From positions 1 to 64,000 of the forward strand of contig JBMOQX010000043.1 in assembly GCA_049322755.1 (NCBI GenBank): 64,000 nt of DNA, read 5' to 3'. This DNA is from DATIUV01 sp049322755 (GTDB lineage Bacteria > Pseudomonadota > Gammaproteobacteria > Burkholderiales > UBA6910). Below, in pieces: positions 1-7,062 of this stretch (the stretch's first letter is position 1; each line of letters starts with the position of its first letter). Below the pieces are notes generated by a model. That model had not been told where the DNA came from and did not search any database. It was given only the letters and a program-made list of their open reading frames with translations. The translations under genes were made by a program, and so were the position numbers.

Positions 1-437
1 CCGTAGCGGCTGCGGCCCCGGCCGCCGCGGGCGCCGGGCCCGCGCCGGGCGCGCCGGACCCGGGCGGCGAGCAGCGGGCCTACGAGTCGGCGTTCAACCT
101 GTTTCGCATCGGCAACTACCCGGCGGCGATCGCGGCGTTCACGAATTTCAGCAAGACCTATCCGCAGAGCCAGCTGGCGCCGAGCGCGCTCTACTGGGTG
201 GGCAACTCGTACTACGCGATGAGCGACTTCAAGAACGCCATCGCCGCGCAGCAGAAGATGATCAAGGCCTACCCGGACGCCCAGAAGGTGCCGGACGCGA
301 TGCTCAACATCGCCAGCAGCCAGCAGGAAATGGGCGACGTGGCGGCGGCGAAGAAAACGCTGGACGAGCTGATCAAGAAATACCCGCTGTCGGACGCGGC
401 GGAAAAGGCCAAGCGCCGGCAGGCCAGCCTGCGTTAA
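1..437 (+). CDS. cpoB: Cell division coordinator CpoB (YbgF), C-terminal part
   Basis: The 5' end lies outside the window; codons are readable from position 3 to the TAA at 435-437 (144 residues). An Ala/Pro/Gly-rich linker is followed by TPR-type repeats (AYESAFNLFRIGNYPAAIAAF, then ALYWVGNSYYAMSDFKNAI, then AMLNIASSQQEMGDVAAAK), the usual end of CpoB. In the family this periplasmic protein binds TolA and coordinates peptidoglycan synthesis with outer-membrane constriction. It normally follows pal, and in many proteobacteria queE/queC come next, as here. The call rests on repeat pattern and neighbours. Confidence 0.88.
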   Translation, partial: VAAAAPAAAGAGPAPGAPDPGGEQRAYESAFNLFRIGNYPAAIAAFTNFSKTYPQSQLAPSALYWVGNSYYAMSDFKNAIAAQQKMIKAYPDAQKVPDAMLNIASSQQEMGDVAAAKKTLDELIKKYPLSDAAEKAKRRQASLR

Positions 438-507
438 TGTCCTGTTCTCGATTGAGGGACGGCGGCGGTATGCTACGGGCAGTCCAAGCTATTTCGAGAA
501 CAGGACA
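438..507. repeat. 14-bp perfect inverted repeat, 42-nt spacer, between cpoB and queE
   Basis: The arm TGTCCTGTTCTCGA (438-451) directly follows the cpoB stop and is exactly inverted at 494-507, 19 nt before the queE start. There is no T-run, so it does not look like an intrinsic terminator. The spacer holds a weak -10-like TATGCT. It could be a long-stem structure or a paired operator; function unknown. Confidence 0.6.
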
Positions 508-525
508 CTGACCCGGCCATCCGCC

Positions 526-1173
526 ATGGAGCCCGTGCGGCTGCGGGTCACCGAGATCTTCCACTCGCTCCAGGGCGAGACCAGCCGCGCGGGGCTGCCC
601 ACCGTGTTCGTGCGGCTGACCGGCTGTCCGCTGCGCTGCGGCTACTGCGACACCGAGTACGCCTTCCACGGCGGGACCAACTACACGATCCCCGAGATCC
701 TGGCGGAAGTGGCGCGTCACGGCGCGCGCTACGTCTGCGTCACCGGCGGCGAGCCGCTGGCGCAGAAGCCCTGCCTCGAACTGCTCGCCGCGCTGTGCGA
801 CGCCGGCTACGACGTGTCGCTGGAGACCAGCGGCGCGCTGGATGTCTCCGGCGTCGATCTCCGCGTGTCCAAGATCATGGACCTGAAGACCCCCGGTTCC
901 GGGGAGGAGCGTAAGAACCGCTGGGCCAACCTGGAGCACATCACGTCCCGCGACGAGATCAAGTTCGTACTTTGCGACCGCGGCGACTACGAGTGGGCGC
1001 GGCGGGTGATCCGGGAGAAGGGCCTCGACCGGCGCTGCCCGCTGCTGGTCTCGCCGGTGTTCGGAAAGCTGGACGCGCGCCAGCTCGCGGAGTGGGTGCT
1101 CGCAGACCGCCTGCCGGTGCGGGTGCAGATCCAGTTGCACAAGTTGCTGTGGGGCGAGGTTCCCGGCCACTGA
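526..1173 (+). CDS. queE: 7-carboxy-7-deazaguanine synthase QueE
   Basis: A 215-aa radical SAM enzyme. The cluster motif CPLRCGYCDTEY (CxxxCxxC with the extra spacing loop of QueE) is near residue 33, the substrate-binding start FHSLQGET near residue 12, and the SAM-binding CVTGGEPL near residue 70. QueE rearranges 6-carboxytetrahydropterin to CDG in preQ0/queuosine synthesis. The first ATG gives the canonical N-terminus. queC follows after 2 nt, so the two are co-transcribed and probably translationally coupled. Length is normal for the family. Confidence 0.96.
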   Translation: MEPVRLRVTEIFHSLQGETSRAGLPTVFVRLTGCPLRCGYCDTEYAFHGGTNYTIPEILAEVARHGARYVCVTGGEPLAQKPCLELLAALCDAGYDVSLETSGALDVSGVDLRVSKIMDLKTPGSGEERKNRWANLEHITSRDEIKFVLCDRGDYEWARRVIREKGLDRRCPLLVSPVFGKLDARQLAEWVLADRLPVRVQIQLHKLLWGEVPGH

Positions 1174-1175
1174 AG

Positions 1176-1856
1176 ATGCCGAAAGCGGTCGTTTTGCTGT
1201 CCGGCGGACTCGATTCCGCCACCACGCTGGCCATCGCGAAAGCGGCGGGCTACGCCTGCCACGCTCTCGCCGTGGCCTATGGCCAGCGTCACGCGGCGGA
1301 GCTCCGGGCCGCCGCGCGGGTGGCGCAGGCGCTGGGCGCGGCGGAACTGCGCACCATCACGCTGGACCTCTCGGTGTTCGGCGGCTCGGCGCTCACCGAT
1401 CCGGCGATCGCGGTGCCCGAGGCGCCGAGCGCCGGCATCCCGATCACCTACGTCCCGGCGCGCAACACCATCCTGCTGTCGCTGGCGCTCGCCTATGCGG
1501 AAGTGCTGGGCGCCCGGGACATCTTCATCGGCGCCAATGCGGTCGACTACTCCGGCTACCCGGACTGCCGTCCCAAGTATCTGGCGGCGTTCGAGCGCAT
1601 GGCGAACCTCGCCACCCGGAGCGCCGTCGAGGGCAACGCGATCCGCGTCCGCGCGCCGCTGGTGGACCTCTCCAAGGCCGAGATCGTGCGCCGCGGCATC
1701 GGCCTGGGCGTCGATTACGCGCTCACCGTGTCCTGCTACCAGGCCGACGACGACGGGCGGGCCTGCGGCCGCTGCGACGCCTGCCGTTTGCGGCGCGCGG
1801 GCTTCGAGGCCGCCGGGGTCGCCGATCCCACCCGCTACGCCCCGGCGCCCGATTAA
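1176..1856 (+). CDS. queC: 7-cyano-7-deazaguanine synthase QueC
   Basis: A 226-aa protein. ATG 1176 lies 2 nt after the queE stop and places the PP-loop ATP-binding motif LLSGGLDSAT at residues 7-16, as expected; the longer open frame upstream is overlap with queE. The C-terminal zinc cluster is visible in SCYQADDDGRACGRCDACRLR. QueC converts CDG to preQ0 using ATP and ammonia. It forms a short operon with queE. All key motifs are intact. Confidence 0.96.
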   Translation: MPKAVVLLSGGLDSATTLAIAKAAGYACHALAVAYGQRHAAELRAAARVAQALGAAELRTITLDLSVFGGSALTDPAIAVPEAPSAGIPITYVPARNTILLSLALAYAEVLGARDIFIGANAVDYSGYPDCRPKYLAAFERMANLATRSAVEGNAIRVRAPLVDLSKAEIVRRGIGLGVDYALTVSCYQADDDGRACGRCDACRLRRAGFEAAGVADPTRYAPAPD

Positions 1857-1976
1857 CGGGCGTTATGCCCAACCGAAAAATTACTGATTCCGCAGGCGCG
1901 TCGATCCATTAGAATTTAAACGTTTTCGAACAAGGGGTTCGCCCGCGAGAGGCGGCCCCGGCCTGCGGAGGGCGGT

Positions 1977-3104
1977 ATGGAGTTCACGATCCACAATCAG
2001 GTCCTGCTCGGCGTATTCGTCGTCGCGGCGATCATGGGCGCCGTGGTCAACAAGACCAATTTCTGCACCATGGGCGCGGTATCCGACTGGGTCAACATCG
2101 GCGACACCGGGCGCATGCGCGCATGGGTGTTCGCCATGGCGGTGGCGCTGCTGGGCGTGCTCGGGCTGGAGGCCGCCGGGGTCATCGCCCTCGGCAGCGA
2201 CACCTTCCCGCCGTACCGCACCAGCCAGTTCGCCTGGTCGCGCTACATCGTCGGCGGCGTCCTGTTCGGCATCGGCATGACGCTCGGCAGCGGCTGCGGC
2301 AACAAGACGCTGATCCGGGTCGGCCAGGGCAACCTCAAATCGCTGGTGGTGCTGGTGATCGCGGCGATCTTCGCCTACCTGATGCTCTGGACCCCGTTCT
2401 TCGAGAAACTCTTCCTGCCCTGGGTCGAGCCCACCACCGTCAACCTGGCCAACTACCAGGTGCCGAACCAGGAACTCTCCGCGGTGCTGGCCAACATGGT
2501 GGGTCTGTCCTCGACGCCGACGCTGCACCTGATCGTCGGCGTCGTCGTCGCGCTCGGCATGCTGGCTTTCGTCCTCAAGTCGGCCGATTTCCGCGGCAGC
2601 TTCGACAACATCCTCGGCGGCGCCGTGGTGGGCCTGGCGATCGTCGCCGGCTGGTGGATGACCGGCGGCAAGTGGGGCACCGAGTGGAAGGACTTCGCCG
2701 CCATGGCGACGGACATCCCGAGCCGCGTGGCGACTCAGTCCTACACCTTCATCAGCCCGATGGGCGATTCCGTGCGCTACCTGATGGAGCCCACCAAGCT
2801 CGCCTTCGTCAATTTCGGCGTGGTGGCGCTGGCCGGGGTCATCTTCGGCTCCTTCGTGTGGGCGATCGTCAGCCGCGGCTTCCGCATCGAGTGGTTCGTC
2901 AACGGCAAGGACTTCCTCAACCACGCGGTCGGCGGCGTGCTGATGGGCGTGGGCGGCGTGCTGTCGATGGGCTGCACCGTGGGCCAGGCCATCACCGGCG
3001 TGTCCACCCTGGCGATCGGCTCCATCATCACGTTCTTCTCCATCGTCATCGGCGCCACCGGTACCATGAAGTACCAGTACTGGCGCATGATGCAGGAAGC
3101 ATGA
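1977..3104 (+). CDS. YeeE/YedE family sulfur-compound transporter
   Basis: A 375-aa polytopic membrane protein with about nine to ten hydrophobic segments. It carries the three conserved cysteine signatures of the YeeE/YedE (thiosulfate transporter TsuA-like) family: NKTNFCTMGA near residue 28, LGSGCGNKTL near residue 106, and SMGCTVGQ near residue 329. In the family these cysteines relay thiosulfate or another sulfur compound across the inner membrane. No tusA-like sulfurtransferase lies beside it, so the substrate is uncertain. A GGAGG ribosome-binding site precedes ATG 1977. Confidence 0.88.
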   Translation: MEFTIHNQVLLGVFVVAAIMGAVVNKTNFCTMGAVSDWVNIGDTGRMRAWVFAMAVALLGVLGLEAAGVIALGSDTFPPYRTSQFAWSRYIVGGVLFGIGMTLGSGCGNKTLIRVGQGNLKSLVVLVIAAIFAYLMLWTPFFEKLFLPWVEPTTVNLANYQVPNQELSAVLANMVGLSSTPTLHLIVGVVVALGMLAFVLKSADFRGSFDNILGGAVVGLAIVAGWWMTGGKWGTEWKDFAAMATDIPSRVATQSYTFISPMGDSVRYLMEPTKLAFVNFGVVALAGVIFGSFVWAIVSRGFRIEWFVNGKDFLNHAVGGVLMGVGGVLSMGCTVGQAITGVSTLAIGSIITFFSIVIGATGTMKYQYWRMMQEA

Positions 3105-3197
3105 TCGCCGGGCGGTGCCGCCGCCCGCGGCGGACCGCGGAGCGGCGCCGTCTGGTTTGACCCCGCCTGTCACGCTCCGGTAAAATCCGCGCCTTTC

Positions 3198-3273
3198 GGG
3201 CGGTTAGCTCAGCCGGTAGAGCAGCGGACTTTTAATCCGTTGGTCCGGGGTTCGAATCCCCGACCGCCTACCA
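3198..3273 (+). tRNA. tRNA-Lys (anticodon TTT)
   Basis: A 76-nt cloverleaf with encoded CCA (3271-3273). The acceptor stem GGGCGGT pairs with ACCGCCT (one G-U at the end), the D arm contains GCTCAGCCGGTAGAGC, the anticodon loop CTTTTAA reads TTT, and the T arm is CCGGGGTTCGAATCCCCG. The gene is intact although its 3' half is the left attachment site of the island. An intrinsic terminator follows. Confidence 0.97.
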
Positions 3274-3275
3274 AG
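3226..3275 (+). repeat. attL: left 50-bp attachment repeat within tRNA-Lys
   Basis: Identical to 22997-23046. It starts at the 5' side of the anticodon stem (GGACTTTTAATCC) and runs 2 nt past CCA. Integration therefore regenerates a complete tRNA at this end. Sequences diverge immediately outside both copies. Confidence 0.95.
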
Positions 3276-3281
3276 AAAGAC

Positions 3282-3309
3282 AAGGGCTTGCGGAGACGCG
3301 GCCCTTTTT
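3282..3309 (+). terminator. Intrinsic terminator just inside the island, after tRNA-Lys
   Basis: AAGGGC (3282-3287) pairs with GCCCTT (3301-3306), with an inner TGCG/CGCG stem around a GAGA loop, followed by a T-run to 3309. It is element DNA, replacing the host terminator that now lies beyond attR (23061-23088). Confidence 0.8.
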
Positions 3310-3320
3310 CATTTCCGCTT

Positions 3321-3341
3321 GGGGTTACGCAGGGGTTACGC
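3321..3341 (+). promoter_or_regulatory. Two GGGGTTACGC direct repeats, putative left arm-type integrase sites
   Basis: GGGGTTACGC occurs at 3321-3330 and 3332-3341, an 11-bp period. The same tandem pair with the same period occurs just inside the right end (22860-22880). Paired short repeats at both ends inside an integrative element are the usual layout of arm-type integrase/excisionase sites. Confidence 0.65.
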
Positions 3342-3794
3342 CGGACCCTGAACCGACGGCGACAGAAGCGTATCGCCGGACGGTGGCGGCCAACCGCGAC
3401 CTGGCGCGCGCGGTGCCCGCTGGCAATGCCATCCGCGTAAGGTGGGGCACCAGACGGTCGAACCGGCCAGACGTGCCCCATCGCCGTCGCGACGTCTGCG
3501 TCCTTCGCGCGCGGCGCGCGGACTACCCCCCGGGGGACCCCCGGTCGTTCGCGCCGCCGATCGACCTGAACCCACCGAGAAAAATTCCGGCTGTCTAGAA
3601 AGCCATTGGCGAGTGTCACGCAATGACCCGGGCGGCATTACGGCGTGAGGTCAATCTGCTTCGCATTGCCAAGGTCGAGGGTTCGATCCTCCCTCAACTC
3701 CACCCCAAAATAGAACGCTTGAAAGGCCTTCTCGCTTTGGGAGCTGCTCCCGACGGGGTTGGGACAACGCCAACGGCGCAGGATAATTGTCGCC
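3342..3794. other. Non-coding left end of the island with a tRNA/tmRNA-3'-like relic
   Basis: No convincing gene in this ~450-nt stretch. At 3660-3708 there is a T-arm-like segment (GGGTTCGATCCT) ending in CAACTCCACC, which recalls the 3' end of tRNA-Gly or tmRNA genes. It has no intact cloverleaf or acceptor partner. Small open frames here lack ribosome-binding sites. Confidence 0.4.
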
Positions 3795-4313
3795 ATGTCA
3801 TCCCTCCGCCCGCATGGATACGTCGCTTTGCTGCTTGCCCTCACCGTCGCGGCTGGGGCTCACGCGGAGATTATCACCGGTACCGTCGTTAGCATTGCCG
3901 ATGGGGACACGCTAACCCGGCTTGGCGCGAGCAAGACGCAGCACAAGATCCGATTGGCGGGGATAGACGCCCCAGAGAAGGCGCAGCCATTCGGCAACGT
4001 GAGCCGGCAGAACCTGGGCAAGCTCGCATTCCAGAAGCAGGTCGAAGCGGACTGCGGAAAGCGCGACCGCTATGGGCGATGGGTCTGTACGGTCTACGTC
4101 GATGGGAAGGACGTGAACCTGGCGCAGCTCCAGGCCGGGCTTGCGTGGTGGTATCGGAAATATGCCCACGAGCAGCCGCCTGCCCAGCGGGCGACCTACG
4201 AGGCGGCCGAGGCCACAGCTCATACCAGCCGGGTAGGACTGTGGCAGGATAAGAATCCGGTGCCACCATGGGAGTGGCGAAGAGCTCGGGCGGAGTATCG
4301 GCTAGAGAGATAA
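3795..4313 (+). CDS. Secreted thermonuclease-like (SNase fold) protein
   Basis: 172 aa from ATG 3795; earlier starts would add a charged extension before the signal peptide. The N-terminal signal sequence (hydrophobic ALLLALTVAAGAHA) suggests export. The staphylococcal nuclease fold follows: VSIADGDTL, then IRLAGIDAPE (metal/phosphate-site region), then DRYGRWVCTVYVDGKDVN and AGLAWWYRKY. Such Ca-dependent non-specific nucleases are frequent on plasmids, ICEs and islands. The stop TAA overlaps the next gene's ATG (TAATG at 4311-4315), so the two are translationally coupled. Confidence 0.9.
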   Translation: MSSLRPHGYVALLLALTVAAGAHAEIITGTVVSIADGDTLTRLGASKTQHKIRLAGIDAPEKAQPFGNVSRQNLGKLAFQKQVEADCGKRDRYGRWVCTVYVDGKDVNLAQLQAGLAWWYRKYAHEQPPAQRATYEAAEATAHTSRVGLWQDKNPVPPWEWRRARAEYRLER

Positions 4314-5731
4314 TGTCGGCAGAAAACACGGCATCAAACCAGACAATCTTTACGGTCTTGGCGTGTGCGCCCGGTGCGCTCATCTTTTCCCACGACAAAC
4401 CGCTGACCGTCGAGGCAACTTACCCCGATTGTGTGCTCAGCATCGAAGTCCGAAGTCGACGCGTGAGCATTCCGAACGTAAGCAAGCCAATCAAATTTGG
4501 GATACAAGTTGCGATAACGGGTCCGGCGAAGAAACCGGAAGCTGCAATCGACAAATTTCTTCCCCCTGCTTCAGGGGTGCTCGCCGCGCTGGCGTTTGCG
4601 ATGAACGCGAGCGTCGGCGAACTAGAGCCGGAGATCGCTTTTGATAGTACACGCGGACGTGAAGCGAGACCGTTTCTATGCAACTACTTGCCGGCATCGG
4701 AATTCGTCCCAATTCCGCCCCGTAGGGCGAATCCTGACCTTGTTATCGCCATACTAAGAGCCCTCGCTGAGCATCCTCGGGCCGATCATCTCCATATATC
4801 AGTTGTGCATTACTCTCACGCTTTACAATACTGGCGACCGGGCCACGACACGCTCGCGTTATCCCATCTATGGAAAGGGGTAGAGGCGCTGACGCCAATT
4901 GTTCTTGATGCCTACATCGAGAAGCGGGGGGGTACGCGGGATCAACTAATTGATGAATGGGGTATCGACAGAAAGGCGCTCACTTCTGAGGCGCGTCGAC
5001 GATTGATCTTTTTCGGTGACAGTGACACTTATAAAAAGGCCCATAGTGCCCGAATCGGTTACGAGCACGGGTTTGAGAATCTAAGCGCAATATTTTCGAA
5101 ATCGCAAAGCGTAACCGAGCGTGTCGCCAGCTTTTTGCGCAAGGCGATTCTCGAAACGCTTGCCCTTGACCATGGGGTTCGCGAGACGCTCTTAGCGTTA
5201 CCTTATAGCAAAGCATTAGCGCTTCATCTCGCCGAGTACATGCGGGGACTCTTGTTGACCCCGAGAGGTGTGCTCGGGCCACCCCATGGCCTTTACCCGG
5301 ACATTCGTTGGGTCAAGGTGTTTAGGGACGGCGTCGCCGAATCGCTCGACCGCGATGCCGTCGAGCAGGCGAATCAAGTAACTATTTGTGGTGGTCCAGA
5401 TGGTATGCGCGTCGCTAACCTAAACTTTGAGGCGTGGGCCCAACGTGGCGTCGGTGACGCAGGAAGAGTGAGTGCGGCCGAGCCCCAAGCGTTTCAGGTC
5501 TCCAGGAAGGAAACGGGCCTCTACAGTACGAGTCTGGGCGGCGAGAAGATCGATATAAATACAGCGAAGGCCGAAGCGCTCATGAATATCAATGGCATTG
5601 GCGAAGTCCGCGCTAAGGCGGTCATCAAGGGGCGGCCTTACGCTCGCAAGGACGAGCTGGTGCAGCGGAAGATCATACCGGAGTCCGTGTACGACGAGAT
5701 CAAAGAGCAGATTATTGCGAGGCAGAGGTAG
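4313..5731 (+). CDS. Unknown 472-aa protein with a possible HEPN motif and C-terminal helix-hairpin-helix
   Basis: ATG 4313 overlaps the preceding stop, so I prefer it to 4268, which would add 15 residues. The first ~130 residues are not recognised. The central helical region contains LSHLWKGVEALTPI and later RIGYEH, an R-X4-H pattern like HEPN ribonucleases of abortive-infection proteins. The last ~65 residues form a ComEA-like HhH unit (KIDINTAKAEALMNINGIGE), a DNA-binding fold. There is no signal peptide, so it is probably cytoplasmic, unlike the coupled secreted nuclease. GC is clearly below the flanking host genes. HEPN is a suggestion; HhH is firm. Confidence 0.75.
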   Translation: MSAENTASNQTIFTVLACAPGALIFSHDKPLTVEATYPDCVLSIEVRSRRVSIPNVSKPIKFGIQVAITGPAKKPEAAIDKFLPPASGVLAALAFAMNASVGELEPEIAFDSTRGREARPFLCNYLPASEFVPIPPRRANPDLVIAILRALAEHPRADHLHISVVHYSHALQYWRPGHDTLALSHLWKGVEALTPIVLDAYIEKRGGTRDQLIDEWGIDRKALTSEARRRLIFFGDSDTYKKAHSARIGYEHGFENLSAIFSKSQSVTERVASFLRKAILETLALDHGVRETLLALPYSKALALHLAEYMRGLLLTPRGVLGPPHGLYPDIRWVKVFRDGVAESLDRDAVEQANQVTICGGPDGMRVANLNFEAWAQRGVGDAGRVSAAEPQAFQVSRKETGLYSTSLGGEKIDINTAKAEALMNINGIGEVRAKAVIKGRPYARKDELVQRKIIPESVYDEIKEQIIARQR

Positions 5732-5765
5732 GCAACTCCACCTTTAGCGCCTAACCGGGGGGCTT

Positions 5766-6218
5766 ATGAAAGTCGCTAATCCAGTTCTTCCTGCGATAGT
5801 TCTCCTTATCACGTCTTTGGTCAGCGGCTGCGCCTCCGTGCCAATGGCTTCATTGGATCAGGATGCGACGGCCAAGACTTTCAGTGTGAGGCCGGATAAG
5901 TCGAACATTTATGTGTACCGAAACGAGTCCTTTGGAGGCGCTATTCCTATCACCATCGCATTGAACGGAAAGGTCGCGGGTCAAACGGCTATGCAGACAT
6001 ATTTCATGTTTGAAGTCGAGCCCGGTCCTCACGAAGTGACTTCCATCGCGGAGAATACTTCCACTCTCAAGTTGGAAACCAAGTCCGGAGAGGCCTATTT
6101 CGTGTGGCAGGAGATAAAGATGGGTGTGTGGATGGCCCGCTCTCAACTGCAGCAGGTTGACGAGCAGACAGGTCGCAAAGGTGTAGCGGAGTGCACTCGC
6201 GCCCAAGCAAATTTCTAG
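5766..6218 (+). CDS. DUF2846-like lipoprotein
   Basis: A 150-aa protein with a lipoprotein signal peptide and lipobox VSGC around residue 21. The mature part is a small beta-rich domain (IYVYRNESFGGAIPITIALNGK, then FEVEPGPHEVTSIAENTS), the pattern of DUF2846 lipoproteins. Function of the family is unknown; members are envelope proteins. It lies 34 nt after the HhH gene on the same strand, so it may share a transcript. AT-rich island cargo. Confidence 0.75.
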   Translation: MKVANPVLPAIVLLITSLVSGCASVPMASLDQDATAKTFSVRPDKSNIYVYRNESFGGAIPITIALNGKVAGQTAMQTYFMFEVEPGPHEVTSIAENTSTLKLETKSGEAYFVWQEIKMGVWMARSQLQQVDEQTGRKGVAECTRAQANF

Positions 6219-6442
6219 CGTTCGGCGGACAGTCGGAACGGAACTCAACGGCACACGCGGATGGCATTGAATTGTGGAAGAGTCTGTAGCCACGTCCGCG
6301 ATGGGAAGGGACGTCAGACTTCCTCGCCGCCGCAGCCGTTAAAAGGACTAGAGAATAAGCAAGGGCCGGGAGCCGGTTATGCCGGGGGAGTGTCGTAGGG
6401 CAGTTAGCCCTGCCTGTCCTTACACCTCAGAAAACGTCAGGG
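6219..6442. other. Intergenic stretch before the 6519 gene, no gene seen
   Basis: No credible ORF or RNA gene. A short hairpin-like GGGC/GCCC element is near 6390-6412. The only clear signal is the promoter starting at 6443. Confidence 0.5.
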
Positions 6443-6470
6443 TTGACGAAGCAAAAGGCTGGTCTATAAG
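6443..6470 (+). promoter_or_regulatory. Putative sigma-70 promoter
   Basis: TTGACG (6443-6448), 16-nt spacer, TATAAG (6465-6470). A leader of about 40 nt follows and ends in a strong GGAGGAG ribosome-binding site (6509-6515) in front of ATG 6519. It would drive the three small secreted-protein genes. Confidence 0.6.
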
Positions 6471-6518
6471 CAAAAGAAGGAGGCAATAGACCTCCGCCAT
6501 AAAGATCTGGAGGAGCAA

Positions 6519-6788
6519 ATGAAGACCCTTGGCGTCGCGGCAATTCTTGCCGCAACGGTTCCTTTGGCCATTCCCACGGTTTCGGCCGATCAGTCCGTCC
6601 GCGGATATTCTAAGAAGGACGGAACCTACGTAGAGCCATACCGTCGCAGTAACCCAAGTCAATATCGCTTCGATAATTACGGCAGTAAAGGTAACAACAA
6701 TCCCTATACGGGGGAAAAGGGTTACGGACGACACGAGTTCTCGAGCCCACCTGCTTACAACAAGGGAAGGCGCTCCCGGAGCAAGTGA
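6519..6788 (+). CDS. Small secreted protein, 89 aa
   Basis: A cleavable signal peptide ending at about VSADQ precedes a short basic, Asn/Tyr/Gly-rich mature peptide: VRGYSKKDGTYVEPYRRSNP, then FDNYGSKGNNNPYTGEKG. This VRGYxRKDGTYV...NPYTG pattern is widespread in small hypothetical exported proteins of proteobacteria, with no known function. Strong GGAGGAG site 3 nt before ATG. It is the first of three closely spaced genes behind the 6443 promoter. Confidence 0.8.
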   Translation: MKTLGVAAILAATVPLAIPTVSADQSVRGYSKKDGTYVEPYRRSNPSQYRFDNYGSKGNNNPYTGEKGYGRHEFSSPPAYNKGRRSRSK

Positions 6789-6822
6789 CCGAAGCCGAGA
6801 ATAATCGGCTAATTGGGGGGAG

Positions 6823-7047
6823 ATGAATACGGTGCGGATTGTCCTGACCGCAGCAGCCCTGCTTACTCTAAGTTCATTCAAGCCGGCATCTGGTGGGCAA
6901 TGTAACCCAATGGGTTCTGTCGACGTGCTCTGGCATGGCGGTGGCTTGAATGGTTGCGGATGCCACTTCAATCGAAAGACCGGCGAATGCCACTGCCACC
7001 GCCCTCGAGGGTGCGGATGTAGCTGCCAACCGGCGACGTGCCGATAA
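6823..7047 (+). CDS. Small secreted Cys/His-rich protein, 74 aa
   Basis: A signal peptide (about 25 residues ending at ASGG) is followed by a 49-residue mature part with ten cysteines and four histidines, e.g. LNGCGCHFNRKTGECHCH and GCGCSCQ. The pattern suggests a disulfide-rich or metal-binding exported microprotein. A GGGGGAG site precedes the ATG. Similar HFNRKTGxCHCH peptides occur in islands and plasmids, function unknown. Confidence 0.78.
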   Translation: MNTVRIVLTAAALLTLSSFKPASGGQCNPMGSVDVLWHGGGLNGCGCHFNRKTGECHCHRPRGCGCSCQPATCR

Positions 7048-7062
7048 GTCAGCGAGGAATAC

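Noticed and set aside
438..525. preQ1 riboswitch before queE
   Set aside because: The inverted repeat arms are long and widely spaced, and no A-rich tail or small pseudoknot aptamer is visible.
1881..3173. 430-aa open frame on the minus strand opposite the YeeE gene
   Set aside because: Antisense to a clear membrane transporter; composition is His/Arg/Asp-rich as expected for the complement of a GC-rich gene, with no domain.
3695..5744. CAACTCCACC copies near 3695 and 5734 as ends of a nested element
   Set aside because: Only a 10-bp match, no recombinase in between; compatible with chance.
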